Shown in pieces: positions 54,650-62,688 of a stretch of 64,000 nt of DNA (its first letter is position 1; every line of letters starts with the position of its first letter). This DNA comes from Bacteroidia bacterium (GTDB lineage: Bacteria > Bacteroidota > Bacteroidia > J057): NCBI GenBank assembly GCA_041391665.1, contig JAWKNO010000003.1, forward strand, positions 1,054,001 through 1,118,000, read 5' to 3'. Both the position numbers and the translations under genes were made by a program. The notes beneath the pieces are model-generated. The model saw only the letters and a program-made list of their open reading frames with translations. It was not told where the DNA came from and ran no database searches.

Positions 54650-57001
54650 ATGTCAGACGTTGAAAAATACATTGGACTTGTAAAATGGTTTCACGACCAA
54701 GCGAGAGATGCTAATTACGGCTTTATACAACACGCCAAATTGGGCGACCTGTTTTTTCACGAACGTAGTATTGAGCAAGGACAAGACATAAGTTCATTTC
54801 GGGAAAACGCAATTGTTGTTTTTGCAGCACAAGAGTCCAAAAAGCACAAAGACAAACTTGAAGCTGTCAGAGTAAAGTATTTAGACACCGAAACAGATTT
54901 AAATTTTCTATTCAGCCATTTCCTTTCTATCCTGACAGAGAAAGGGAAATACTCCGATTACAATACTATTCAAAAAGGAGTTCACTTAAAAATTACTTCA
55001 CTTCTTGAAAAAGCAACAAATAAGGGAATTGTTGAACAACTATTTGAACGCTTTCAAAACTATGTAAATGGTCAGCTGCAAACAGAATCAATTGCAGACG
55101 AAGAATACTTGAAAGGGCTTTTAAAAGTTTGCAAAAGTTTCTTTCCCGACAACTACAATCAAATTTCTGACCGTATTGAAAAGAATATTTCAGTAGAGTT
55201 AGCACACAAGCTTTGGTTAGGCAGTTTCATAGATACTTGCCAAATAAGTTTTGTTGCAAGTTTTATTCTGTCAGCAACTGAACAAACAAAGCGGATAATT
55301 TTTGGCAAGTGTTCTGAAGAAGATAAATCAAACATATTTTTCAAAGTGCTTTATAACTTTGAAAACATAGACACCGAGCCCAAACTAAAAATCATTAAGG
55401 AATTTCTAAAACTCTCAAAAGAGTTTGCGGCTGAGCAACACGAAAAAATATTAACCGCAACAATCAATGCTTGCCCTGACTACTTCAAACTAAATTTGTG
55501 GCTGGAAGGATATCACGAAACTTTGGATTTTAATTCCTACAAACTTTATACGATTACGCTTTCACCAGCAGACCAAAAAAAGTTTGTCAAAAAAGTTCTT
55601 AAGAATATTCACGAAGAAAAGGCAAACATTTCAGTTGAAGATTTGACTTCCCTAAATGTAATTGATTTTGAGACAAGCAAACTTGCAGAGCAAGTTGATG
55701 AGTCACATCTTGATTATTCTACGAGTGTTATTCTAAATGTTATTTCAGAATTGCAAAGTCAAACCAAACTTGAAACACGAAAGGAAACAAATTTAGCACA
55801 GCATAGAATTTACGACCTAATTTTAAAACAAATCAAGGAGCCAAAAGACATTCTACAAATTTCAGGTTATTTTGACGAGTGTGGTGGCAGATGCAGTGTT
55901 TCAGTTCACGAAGAAAAAAATGAAGAAGGAGAAGTTACAACACGTAATGTGACCTACAATAGAAACGAACACAATAAAGCAAAAAATCATCCAATCTGTG
56001 ACGGGAGAAAAGCTGTTAATAAAGCAACTAAAGAACCTTTGCTTTCAGACGAGAAAGTTGAATATTGGTGGTGTGCTAATCAAAAGTGTTTTAAACCGAG
56101 CCGAGAACTTCACAACTCAACTGATTGGGAAAAGTATTCACTTCTTGATTTTCTAACAATATTGAAAGTTGATTTCAAAGAAACCGATTTAGAAATTTAT
56201 CTCAATATCATTAACAAAGCAAACAGATTTCTCAAACATTTGAAATGCAGAGAATGTAATCACATACTTTACCCAAAAGGTAAAACGCAATATGCGTTTT
56301 ACGGTGTAAGTAATTTCAGTTGTAAAAACGAATCCTGTTCAGAGCAAGGGAAAGAAATTTATTTATCCCATTGCTTAAACGGATATTGCGAAATGGAAAT
56401 TGACAGCAGAGATTGTGTTAAGTGCAAACCACCAGGGGTTGATACTGAATCTTGTGGTTGGTATGTATGCAACTTTTGCCACTCTTGTTGCAATGGACAA
56501 CAACTAGAAAGACGAAAGTGGGTTTATGACAATATTCTTCATAAGGAATACAAGTGCCATATAAAGGGACATAGAGATTTGGGAATTGTATCGTGCAACA
56601 AGTGTGGCGACTCGATGGAATCAAATGAAATGAATGTTACAGAGTATGAAAGAATTTTAGACTGGTTTATGACTAATAAAGATACCTCAGAACGAATCCA
56701 CAAAAGCGGAAAGAATAAATTGGACAAGTGGTGGTTTGTAATCAAGAAAGGCAATGATAGTTACGAATCATTCAGAGAAAAATTAAATAAATATTATCAA
56801 GTAGGGTTTCAAATACCCGACTTTGAAAAAGATAAAGATTTACAATTAATTTCTGAACCAATTGACTTTAAAAAACATAGCGGTGACATTCTAACTTGCA
56901 GAAGTTGTGGAAACATTCTTGATTTATCTAGCGACCTTGAGAGAGCCCGAGCTGTTAAGCAATTTCATAATGTTAAATTTGTAAAGGTAATAGCAGAATA
57001 A
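54650..57001 (+). CDS. Cold-shock-domain plus multi-zinc-ribbon protein, unknown function (cassette 8)
   Basis: 783 aa from the ATG at 54650. A GTG two codons earlier is possible. Residues 7-65 match a cold-shock/OB nucleic-acid-binding domain: YIGLVKWFHDQARDANYGFI, then GDLFFHERSI and the closing VRV. A long helical middle (70-400) is unfamiliar. The C-terminal half is rich in Cys/His: CGGRC near 410, CDG and WWCANQKC near 450-470, CREC near 532, CNFCHSCC near 607, SCNKCGDS near 650 and CRSCG near 749. This indicates several zinc-binding units. An RNA- or DNA-binding role is inferred. The next cassette encodes a PD-(D/E)XK-like protein that may be its partner. Confidence 0.65.
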   Translation: MSDVEKYIGLVKWFHDQARDANYGFIQHAKLGDLFFHERSIEQGQDISSFRENAIVVFAAQESKKHKDKLEAVRVKYLDTETDLNFLFSHFLSILTEKGKYSDYNTIQKGVHLKITSLLEKATNKGIVEQLFERFQNYVNGQLQTESIADEEYLKGLLKVCKSFFPDNYNQISDRIEKNISVELAHKLWLGSFIDTCQISFVASFILSATEQTKRIIFGKCSEEDKSNIFFKVLYNFENIDTEPKLKIIKEFLKLSKEFAAEQHEKILTATINACPDYFKLNLWLEGYHETLDFNSYKLYTITLSPADQKKFVKKVLKNIHEEKANISVEDLTSLNVIDFETSKLAEQVDESHLDYSTSVILNVISELQSQTKLETRKETNLAQHRIYDLILKQIKEPKDILQISGYFDECGGRCSVSVHEEKNEEGEVTTRNVTYNRNEHNKAKNHPICDGRKAVNKATKEPLLSDEKVEYWWCANQKCFKPSRELHNSTDWEKYSLLDFLTILKVDFKETDLEIYLNIINKANRFLKHLKCRECNHILYPKGKTQYAFYGVSNFSCKNESCSEQGKEIYLSHCLNGYCEMEIDSRDCVKCKPPGVDTESCGWYVCNFCHSCCNGQQLERRKWVYDNILHKEYKCHIKGHRDLGIVSCNKCGDSMESNEMNVTEYERILDWFMTNKDTSERIHKSGKNKLDKWWFVIKKGNDSYESFREKLNKYYQVGFQIPDFEKDKDLQLISEPIDFKKHSGDILTCRSCGNILDLSSDLERARAVKQFHNVKFVKVIAE

Positions 57002-57024
57002 TGAACGGACAGACAAGAAAGGCA

Positions 57025-57158
57025 GCCGATAACAGCACCTACCCAAAAGTGGCGGTTCAGTGGTTAAATGAATATTCTGCCTCGTATCAACTTTTGTGCT
57101 GGGTTGACAGTTTATTGCTTCGAAATCGCCACCTTCGGGTAGCTGCAAAACGTTAGCA
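57025..57158 (+). other. attC-like site 8
   Basis: A palindrome of 134 bp. The opening GCCGATAAC matches the reverse complement of the start of cassette 8 (GTTAGCGGC at 54591) with one mismatch. Arms CTACCC-AAAAGTGGCG and CGCCACCTTC-GGGTAG pair. The loop resembles that of attC3 and attC1 (TTGCTTCGAAATCG). The core is GTTAGCA at 57152. Confidence 0.75.
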
Positions 57159-57210
57159 GATATTTTAAACCAGACCCCGAATGACACATCAAACAATACG
57201 AAAATAAGAA

Positions 57211-59616
57211 ATGACAATAGGCGTTAATCAGACAGTATCACCAATAAAACTTTGTTTTCTAATTGAGCCTAACTCTGAAAGCAAATTTGAACGAGCGGTT
57301 AAAATTGCGTTTTCGTATTGGGGTGGAATTTTCAGCCCAATTTTACCGCTTCATTCAGTATTGCCGGACGAATTTAGAATTGAATATGCTATTGAGTATG
57401 ACGCTTTAAATTACTATAAAAACACAATAGACAATTTTGACCCTGACATTATTCTTTACGACAATTCTTTGGACGTAGAATATATTAAGACATTAATTGG
57501 AGACAGGACTTTACTAACAATTGAAAACTTTCTTGCTGACACTGAAAAAGGCGAAATTAATTACGGAATAAGTGTTCCTGAACTAATTTCCAACATCATT
57601 GAAACAGAGTTTAAGTTTGTAAGAAATGACAATTTAAAACTTTCGCTTCCCGACACACAAAATTCAGGCTTATTCTTAAAATCTTTTATAGGTTGCTTTG
57701 TAGATAGCTTTCAAATAGAAATAAGTAATCATTTAAAATCGTATCCATACTTTGAACAGCCCGAAATAACTTTTGAAAACATTACTGACCATTTTCCAAA
57801 TGAAAATATAAGCACGTTGGACATCAATATGCAAGAAATCAAGTCGTTTCCCGAAAGGCGTTGGTTTAAGGGCGAAGGTGTTTATTTTCTCAATGAAACA
57901 AGATTAAACGACATTATTAACTATTGGAATTTGAGAGCACTTGGTTGGAATATTATTCCTATACCGCTAAGCCAAATTGACAACACGTATTTTTCTGGTT
58001 TTATAGAGAGATTTAGTAAATACCAATTAGCAAAATCAGAAAACTTATCAATGTCAATTATTAGCTTTCAAATCAGCGTAACAACGACAACTGAGCAAAG
58101 GCAAAAAATTGACCAAAAACTTCAAGAAATAAAGAACAAGATTGATGTCAAACTAAATTTTGCATATCAAGGTTGGTCTCCGAGATATTGGGCGGGGGAA
58201 AAGTCTGTTTTAGAAGCCGACAAAGTTTTATGTGGAAAAACACAAATTAGCTCTGCATATTCGCAAGTGGAAGTTCAAGAAAATCGGGTAAAGTTCAAAA
58301 CCGAAAGTTTACCATTCAAACTTAAATACAATTACAACCTGACAGCCTCCCATAAGGTAAATCTTACATTCAATTACTTTGACGAGTATTTGAACGATGC
58401 AGGCCTGATATATGGAATAGAAACTATTGATTGGGTAAGATTGACACATTCTTTTGGTCGAGATATGTGGCGATTATCTAAAACTGGTCTAAGCCACTAT
58501 GTTAGACGAGACGATAATGAAGTGTATTTTTATATTCCCAAAGCAAATGATTTTTTCAAAGTGTATTTCTCTAAAAACGGGAATAAATTAAATGAAACCT
58601 CAAATGGTCGTTTAGCAAATGAAGTATTAAAAAATATTGGAGGCATACATGGTTCGTATTTTTTGCAAAATAAATCTTCTCTCAAAATACTTGAATTAAT
58701 TGAAGACGGAAAAACTGTTTATCACGCCCAATTAGTTGGAGAAATAAAGAAAAGTTTGAAGACCAATGATAATGAACAAGTAAACTCTTATGTTAAAAGA
58801 ATAATAGAAAACAAGATAATTGAATTTGGCTCAATTCTACAATGTGAAGTTTGCCATCAGCACGCATTTTATCTTCCATCAGAATTGAAAGAAACAATGC
58901 CTTGTGCTATTTGCAGAAATAATTTTAGTCTGCCAATGCACCAACCAAACCAAATAAAATGGGCTTATCGTGGAATTGGACCTTTCAGTAAAAACAATAA
59001 AGTTGGTGGTATAATAACTGTATTTTTAACTCTTAAGTTATTCAATCAAGAATTTGCAGACACTACAGGAAATATGTCTGCACTAATCGGTTTTGAGCTT
59101 GTAAAAGACAATAATACAAAAGAAGTTGACCTTGCAGTTATGCTTCAGGAAAAACACAAAGACAGTATTCCACCCGACCTAATTTTTTGTGAATGTAAAA
59201 CATACAAAAACTTTACCTCTGACGATGCAGATAGAATGATTGACTTAGGAACAGAATTTCCCAATTCAATTTTGACATTTGCAACACTAAATGACGAATT
59301 AACAGAAAATGAAAAAACGGAAATCTTAAGAGTTGTAAATAATTTTAGAACTGGTTACGGTCACAGACCAACAAACCCTGTTCTTATTTTGACTGCAAAG
59401 GAATTGTTGCCAAAAGATTTTTGGGGACATTTTTCCGAATACGAAAATGAAGCCAAACCTTATCACAAGTACAACGACTGGATTGGAAATTTATGTGAGT
59501 TTACCGTTAAGAAACATTTGAACGTCAAGACTTGGGGTGAAATACAAAGTGAATTATGGCAAGCGGAAATGAAGAAACGAAATGAAGCAATGCATGACAA
59601 ACAAACGACCGAATAA
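57211..59616 (+). CDS. Large protein with zinc ribbon and PD-(D/E)XK-like nuclease motifs (cassette 9)
   Basis: 801 aa. The N-terminal 500 residues are not recognised. A four-Cys ribbon (C545-x2-C548, C565-x2-C568) is followed by a region resembling a PD-(D/E)XK restriction-type nuclease: Glu629 in LIGFELV, Asp640 in EVDLAVML, and E661-C-K663 in LIFCECKTYKNF. A helix follows (DDADRMIDLGTEFPN). The FATLND and ILTAKELL segments suit the core sheet. The nuclease call is from motifs only. The gene sits 52 bp after the attC8 core, downstream of the cold-shock/zinc protein, and both could form a nucleic-acid-directed defence pair. Confidence 0.65.
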   Translation: MTIGVNQTVSPIKLCFLIEPNSESKFERAVKIAFSYWGGIFSPILPLHSVLPDEFRIEYAIEYDALNYYKNTIDNFDPDIILYDNSLDVEYIKTLIGDRTLLTIENFLADTEKGEINYGISVPELISNIIETEFKFVRNDNLKLSLPDTQNSGLFLKSFIGCFVDSFQIEISNHLKSYPYFEQPEITFENITDHFPNENISTLDINMQEIKSFPERRWFKGEGVYFLNETRLNDIINYWNLRALGWNIIPIPLSQIDNTYFSGFIERFSKYQLAKSENLSMSIISFQISVTTTTEQRQKIDQKLQEIKNKIDVKLNFAYQGWSPRYWAGEKSVLEADKVLCGKTQISSAYSQVEVQENRVKFKTESLPFKLKYNYNLTASHKVNLTFNYFDEYLNDAGLIYGIETIDWVRLTHSFGRDMWRLSKTGLSHYVRRDDNEVYFYIPKANDFFKVYFSKNGNKLNETSNGRLANEVLKNIGGIHGSYFLQNKSSLKILELIEDGKTVYHAQLVGEIKKSLKTNDNEQVNSYVKRIIENKIIEFGSILQCEVCHQHAFYLPSELKETMPCAICRNNFSLPMHQPNQIKWAYRGIGPFSKNNKVGGIITVFLTLKLFNQEFADTTGNMSALIGFELVKDNNTKEVDLAVMLQEKHKDSIPPDLIFCECKTYKNFTSDDADRMIDLGTEFPNSILTFATLNDELTENEKTEILRVVNNFRTGYGHRPTNPVLILTAKELLPKDFWGHFSEYENEAKPYHKYNDWIGNLCEFTVKKHLNVKTWGEIQSELWQAEMKKRNEAMHDKQTTE

Positions 59617-59622
59617 AAAAAC

Positions 59623-59683
59623 ATCTGCTAACAACTAAGTTTTCGTGCGGCGCGGAGCGCCCAGCATGAAAACGCTGTTGTTG
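59623..59683 (+). other. attC-like site 9 (right end of array)
   Basis: ATCTGCTAAC is the exact reverse complement of GTTAGCAGAT at the start of cassette 9 (57152). Hairpin arms AACAAC/GTTGTT and GTTTTC/GAAAAC match those of attC7, including the loop CGCCCAGCAT. No further matching cassette end is found downstream to the end of the window. Confidence 0.7.
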
Positions 59684-59973
59684 CCTTCGACACAAGCTCA
59701 GGCCAGGCTCCACCTTCGGTAGTTTAAGCGCTATGGGGATTGGGTTGAGGCGAGGTGTCAGGGCGATGGCTTTCAGGCGGCGGCGGAGGCCCGATAGAGG
59801 GCATGTGTGCTGGGGTTTGTCGCTGTTTGCAGGTTTATCATGGAGCAGGGAGTACGTGGCTCAGGACAGTTTACCCGAATGATAATTATCCTGTCCACAA
59901 AGAAGTGGATGACACAAAAACTGATCATATCAAAATTTTTGTATGTTTACAGTAATCAAAGCCGTTCTCCGGT
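59684..59973. other. Gene-free junction between array and right flank
   Basis: This starts with a REP-like TTCGACACAAGCTCAGG, then GC-richer DNA without a convincing reading frame, then an AT-rich stretch before the AraC-type gene. A short ORF at 59755 has odd composition and no supporting features. No clear promoter was identified. Confidence 0.5.
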
Positions 59974-60831
59974 ATGATCTCATTTGTGTCCAACCATATC
60001 ACCTTCCGAATCGCTTTCCCGGAGTATCCGGTAAGCTTGTTTGTGGATCATTTTGTGTTGATGGATGGAGCGCCATCCGGCGCTGAGGAAAGGTTGTTTC
60101 CCAACAACAAATCGGAGATTTTTTTCAACCTCGGGCACAGAGTGACAGGTCAGGCACATGATACGCCACAACCATTTTATCTAACGGAAAGCGTAGTTTC
60201 CGGCACGAGAAACAGGCATTTCACCTTTCATCCCGGCGCCAGTTTGTCTATGGCGGGGCTAAGGTTTACCCTCTTTGGGTTTAATTTACTATTTGGCATT
60301 CCGGCTTATCATTTTACCGATCAAAACCTCTACACATCAGATGTGTGGGGCAAAGAAATGGAATGGATACGGGAGCAACTTCTTGAAGCGACAACATACG
60401 GAGCGCGCATACAGGTGCTGCACAACTGGATTGTGTCCAAAATCCCCGCCACTTCTTTTCAGGATGTCTGTAAATGGAAACTGGTGGAACGCCAGATGCT
60501 TCAGCAACAGGCGTCTGTAACCTCTTTACTGGAAAAAACAATCGGTTACAGCCACAAACATTCCCTCCAACTGATCAAAGAAAAATCGGGTCTTACCCCC
60601 AAAGCCATCCAGAAGGTCAGCAGGTTTGACCGGTCACTTCGCTTGCTCAACCATCAGACCTCTGTTGACTGGGCTGCCCTGGCGCTGGATGCGGGATATG
60701 CAGATCAAAGCCATTTTATCCGCGAATTTCGCCAGTTTACGGGTTGTACTCCCAGCTCATACCTAAAGGAAAAACCCCGGATCTACCGGATGTATGAGCA
60801 GTTGGAAACGCGCTCCGGCGCTTCGGAATAA
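59974..60831 (+). CDS. AraC-family transcriptional regulator
   Basis: 285 aa. The N-terminal part (about 1-160) is a cupin-like sensor domain of the type found in many Bacteroidota regulators (ITFRIAFPEYPVSLFVDHFV, then FHPGASLSMAGLRF). The C-terminal double helix-turn-helix contains EKSGLTPKAIQKVSRFDRSL and WAALALDAGYADQSHFIREFRQFTGCTPSSYL. The ligand and target are unknown. It precedes the cytochrome-like gene by 77 bp in the same direction. Confidence 0.9.
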   Translation: MISFVSNHITFRIAFPEYPVSLFVDHFVLMDGAPSGAEERLFPNNKSEIFFNLGHRVTGQAHDTPQPFYLTESVVSGTRNRHFTFHPGASLSMAGLRFTLFGFNLLFGIPAYHFTDQNLYTSDVWGKEMEWIREQLLEATTYGARIQVLHNWIVSKIPATSFQDVCKWKLVERQMLQQQASVTSLLEKTIGYSHKHSLQLIKEKSGLTPKAIQKVSRFDRSLRLLNHQTSVDWAALALDAGYADQSHFIREFRQFTGCTPSSYLKEKPRIYRMYEQLETRSGASE

Positions 60832-60908
60832 GGTAAAATTTGTTCTATACCCGCGGGATTCTACTGTGTTTCTTTGGAAAAACTCTTCACCCTTTATTCC
60901 TCTGAAAC

Positions 60909-61982
60909 ATGAAAAAGAAAGCCATCATCTCAGCCATTTGCATCCTTCTGCTTATCCTTGTCGGTTTTCAGTTTTGGTTCAACACGGTACACACCCTCAA
61001 CCGGTCCAAACAAAACCCTGAGTGGGTAGAAAACCCAGTCTCCGAGGGAGCCAACGCGTATTTCTGGGAGCATTTCCACCTCGGCCATTACGACAGCATA
61101 CCGGAGATCCTGGAGCGACTGACGGCGGCCTACCTCGATAACCCCAACGACCTCCAGACGGCCTATCACCTGGGCTTTACCCATTTCTGGGCTATTGCAG
61201 AGCGGCAGCACGCCCATGAGATTCCCGCCACCATTATCGACCACGCCGTCCTGGCGCAAAAGTACCTTGGTGAAGCCTACAGAATGAACCCCAAAGACGC
61301 CCGGGTTCTCACCTTCCTCTCTGCCGCCAAAATCATCGTTGGCGATGTCAGCCAGGATGAAAAGCTGGTTACTGAAGGGTATTTCGACGGACTGAAAAGC
61401 ATCCGGGAATGGAAGGACTTCGGCGAATTTTCCCTCGCCTATACGCTGAGCCAGTTGCCCCACACCGATCCCAATTTCCCCAAAACCCTCGATTGGATGA
61501 AAAAGACGACCGAACGCTGCTATTGTCCGGACCTCACCCCTCCCTCCGATGCCTGCAAGCAATTCATAGCTGCAAAGGTAGCCAACCCTAAAAGCCTGGG
61601 CCGCAACAGGATTGTACCTAACTCCTGGGTAGCTCCCCACAATATCGAAGGCTACTTCATGTCCTACGGCGACCTGCTGGTCAAAAATGGCGACTGGCAA
61701 CAGGCCATCTCCATCTATGAACTGGCAAAGTACGCACCCGATTACGCGTACTGGCCGTACCGGGAGGTGCTGGAAAAAAGAATGCAAAACGCCCAGGCCA
61801 ATGTGGCCCGGTTTCGGAAAGAAGTGAGGCAGGGCGATATCATCGGGCTGGACGATGCCGTCATGGTGCAGACCGCTATGGCCTGCCGGGCCTGTCACCA
61901 GATGAGCGCGCAGGATCTGAACATCACCTACCGCAACTTCGACCGGAAGACCTACCTGGATCGGTCCTTTTATTTTCTGTAG
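60909..61982 (+). CDS. Membrane-anchored TPR-like protein with one CxxCH haem motif
   Basis: 357 aa. A single N-terminal membrane helix (about 5-26) is followed by a helical repeat region resembling TPRs (LTAAYLDNPNDLQTAYHLGFTHFW, AQKYLGEAYRMNPKDARVLTFLSAAK). The end carries CRACH (326-330), a c-type haem site. The last 30 residues contain no other cofactor motif. Two further Cys (CYC near 205) may be structural. It was not recognised as a named family. GC-rich codons match the backbone rather than the array. Confidence 0.7.
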   Translation: MKKKAIISAICILLLILVGFQFWFNTVHTLNRSKQNPEWVENPVSEGANAYFWEHFHLGHYDSIPEILERLTAAYLDNPNDLQTAYHLGFTHFWAIAERQHAHEIPATIIDHAVLAQKYLGEAYRMNPKDARVLTFLSAAKIIVGDVSQDEKLVTEGYFDGLKSIREWKDFGEFSLAYTLSQLPHTDPNFPKTLDWMKKTTERCYCPDLTPPSDACKQFIAAKVANPKSLGRNRIVPNSWVAPHNIEGYFMSYGDLLVKNGDWQQAISIYELAKYAPDYAYWPYREVLEKRMQNAQANVARFRKEVRQGDIIGLDDAVMVQTAMACRACHQMSAQDLNITYRNFDRKTYLDRSFYFL

Positions 61983-62197
61983 TAACTGTTTTCACACGAG
62001 CCCACAATACGCACAAAATCAACGATTTTGCTTTCATTCGCTAGCGCGGACATCAGCTGCTTGCACACTTTTGGGCCAGCGGCTGACTGCCGGGCATATT
62101 CTTGCCAGATATTTGCTGATGTGAGGGAAAGAATGGATATTGGTGAGTAGAAATCCTAAGGGAGGGTTGATGAAGATGTTGATCATAATTAAATGAA
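61983..62197. repeat. Intergenic region with dispersed repeat, copy B
   Basis: The segment 62078-62165 resembles copy A at 54486-54575 (shared GCCAGATA, GAGGGAAAG, GGATATT). No gene was recognised here. Confidence 0.45.
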
Positions 62198-62656
62198 ATG
62201 ATAGCAAGAATCGTACTTTTTTTGTTTTTGAATTTTGGGGCACTAGGAATTGGTGGACTCTTTACCGGTAAGGGAGTACCATCTGACTGGTATTTGGAGC
62301 TCAACAAAGCTCCATGGACTCCTCCCGGCTGGGTATTTGGTCTATCCTGGACTATAATAATGATTTGCTTTTCTATATACATGGCTTCTCTGTGGCCAGG
62401 CATTGAGAATAAGAAACTAATCATCGGTTTATATATACTTCAATGGGTTTTGAATGTGGTATGGAATCCGCTGTTTTTCTATTTACACAATATCACAGTT
62501 GCATTATTAGTCATCTCACTATTGACACTCCTGATAGGATACATGCTATACAATTATTGGCCTGTGCTGAAAGTAAAGTCTGCACTGTTACTACCATATT
62601 TTATTTGGCTTTTGATAGCAACATCTCTAAATGGATATATCTATTTTGAAAATTAA
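62198..62656 (+). CDS. tspO: TspO/MBR family membrane protein
   Basis: 152 aa with five predicted membrane helices. It has the family motifs LNKAPWTPPGWVFGLSWTI near 35 and LQWVLNVVWNPLFF near 83, with many Trp. Bacterial TspO binds tetrapyrroles and lipids and modulates stress responses or light-dependent gene expression. It starts with ATG at 62198. No tetrapyrrole gene is beside it, but the preceding gene encodes a haem-binding protein. Confidence 0.92.
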   Translation: MIARIVLFLFLNFGALGIGGLFTGKGVPSDWYLELNKAPWTPPGWVFGLSWTIIMICFSIYMASLWPGIENKKLIIGLYILQWVLNVVWNPLFFYLHNITVALLVISLLTLLIGYMLYNYWPVLKVKSALLLPYFIWLLIATSLNGYIYFEN

Positions 62657-62688
62657 ATATTCCATTTTGTTTTATCTTTCAATTTTCA

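Larger units (their letters stand above)
28573..59683 (+). mobile_element. Integron-like cassette array (CALIN-like), nine gene blocks
   Basis: Blocks begin after cores of the type G^TTRRNN at 28713, 29320, 30191, 44733, 50653, 52081, 52742, 54591 and 57152. Each block ends with the reverse complement of its own first bases: 29194, 30107, 44605, 50417, 52017, 52716 (imperfect), 54366, 57025 (one mismatch) and 59623. These open palindromic sites of 60-135 bp. That is how integron cassettes are recognised (own 5' TTRRRY pairs with own RYYYAA). All genes in the blocks point the same way, and the DNA is AT-rich against both flanks. Two insertion sequences and an IS remnant sit in the array. No intact integrase is present. 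Confidence 0.75.

Noticed and set aside
44605..57158. Idea that the long palindromes are ordinary transcription terminators
   Set aside because: They are 60-135 bp with large loops, no T-run, and border sequences that match the start of their own upstream block, which terminators do not need.
59755..59955. 66-codon ORF in the right junction
   Set aside because: Unusual Gly/Arg-rich start, no initiation signal and no similarity I recognise.
60930..61898. 322-codon minus-strand ORF
   Set aside because: It is antisense to the haem-motif protein, caused by GC-rich codon use.
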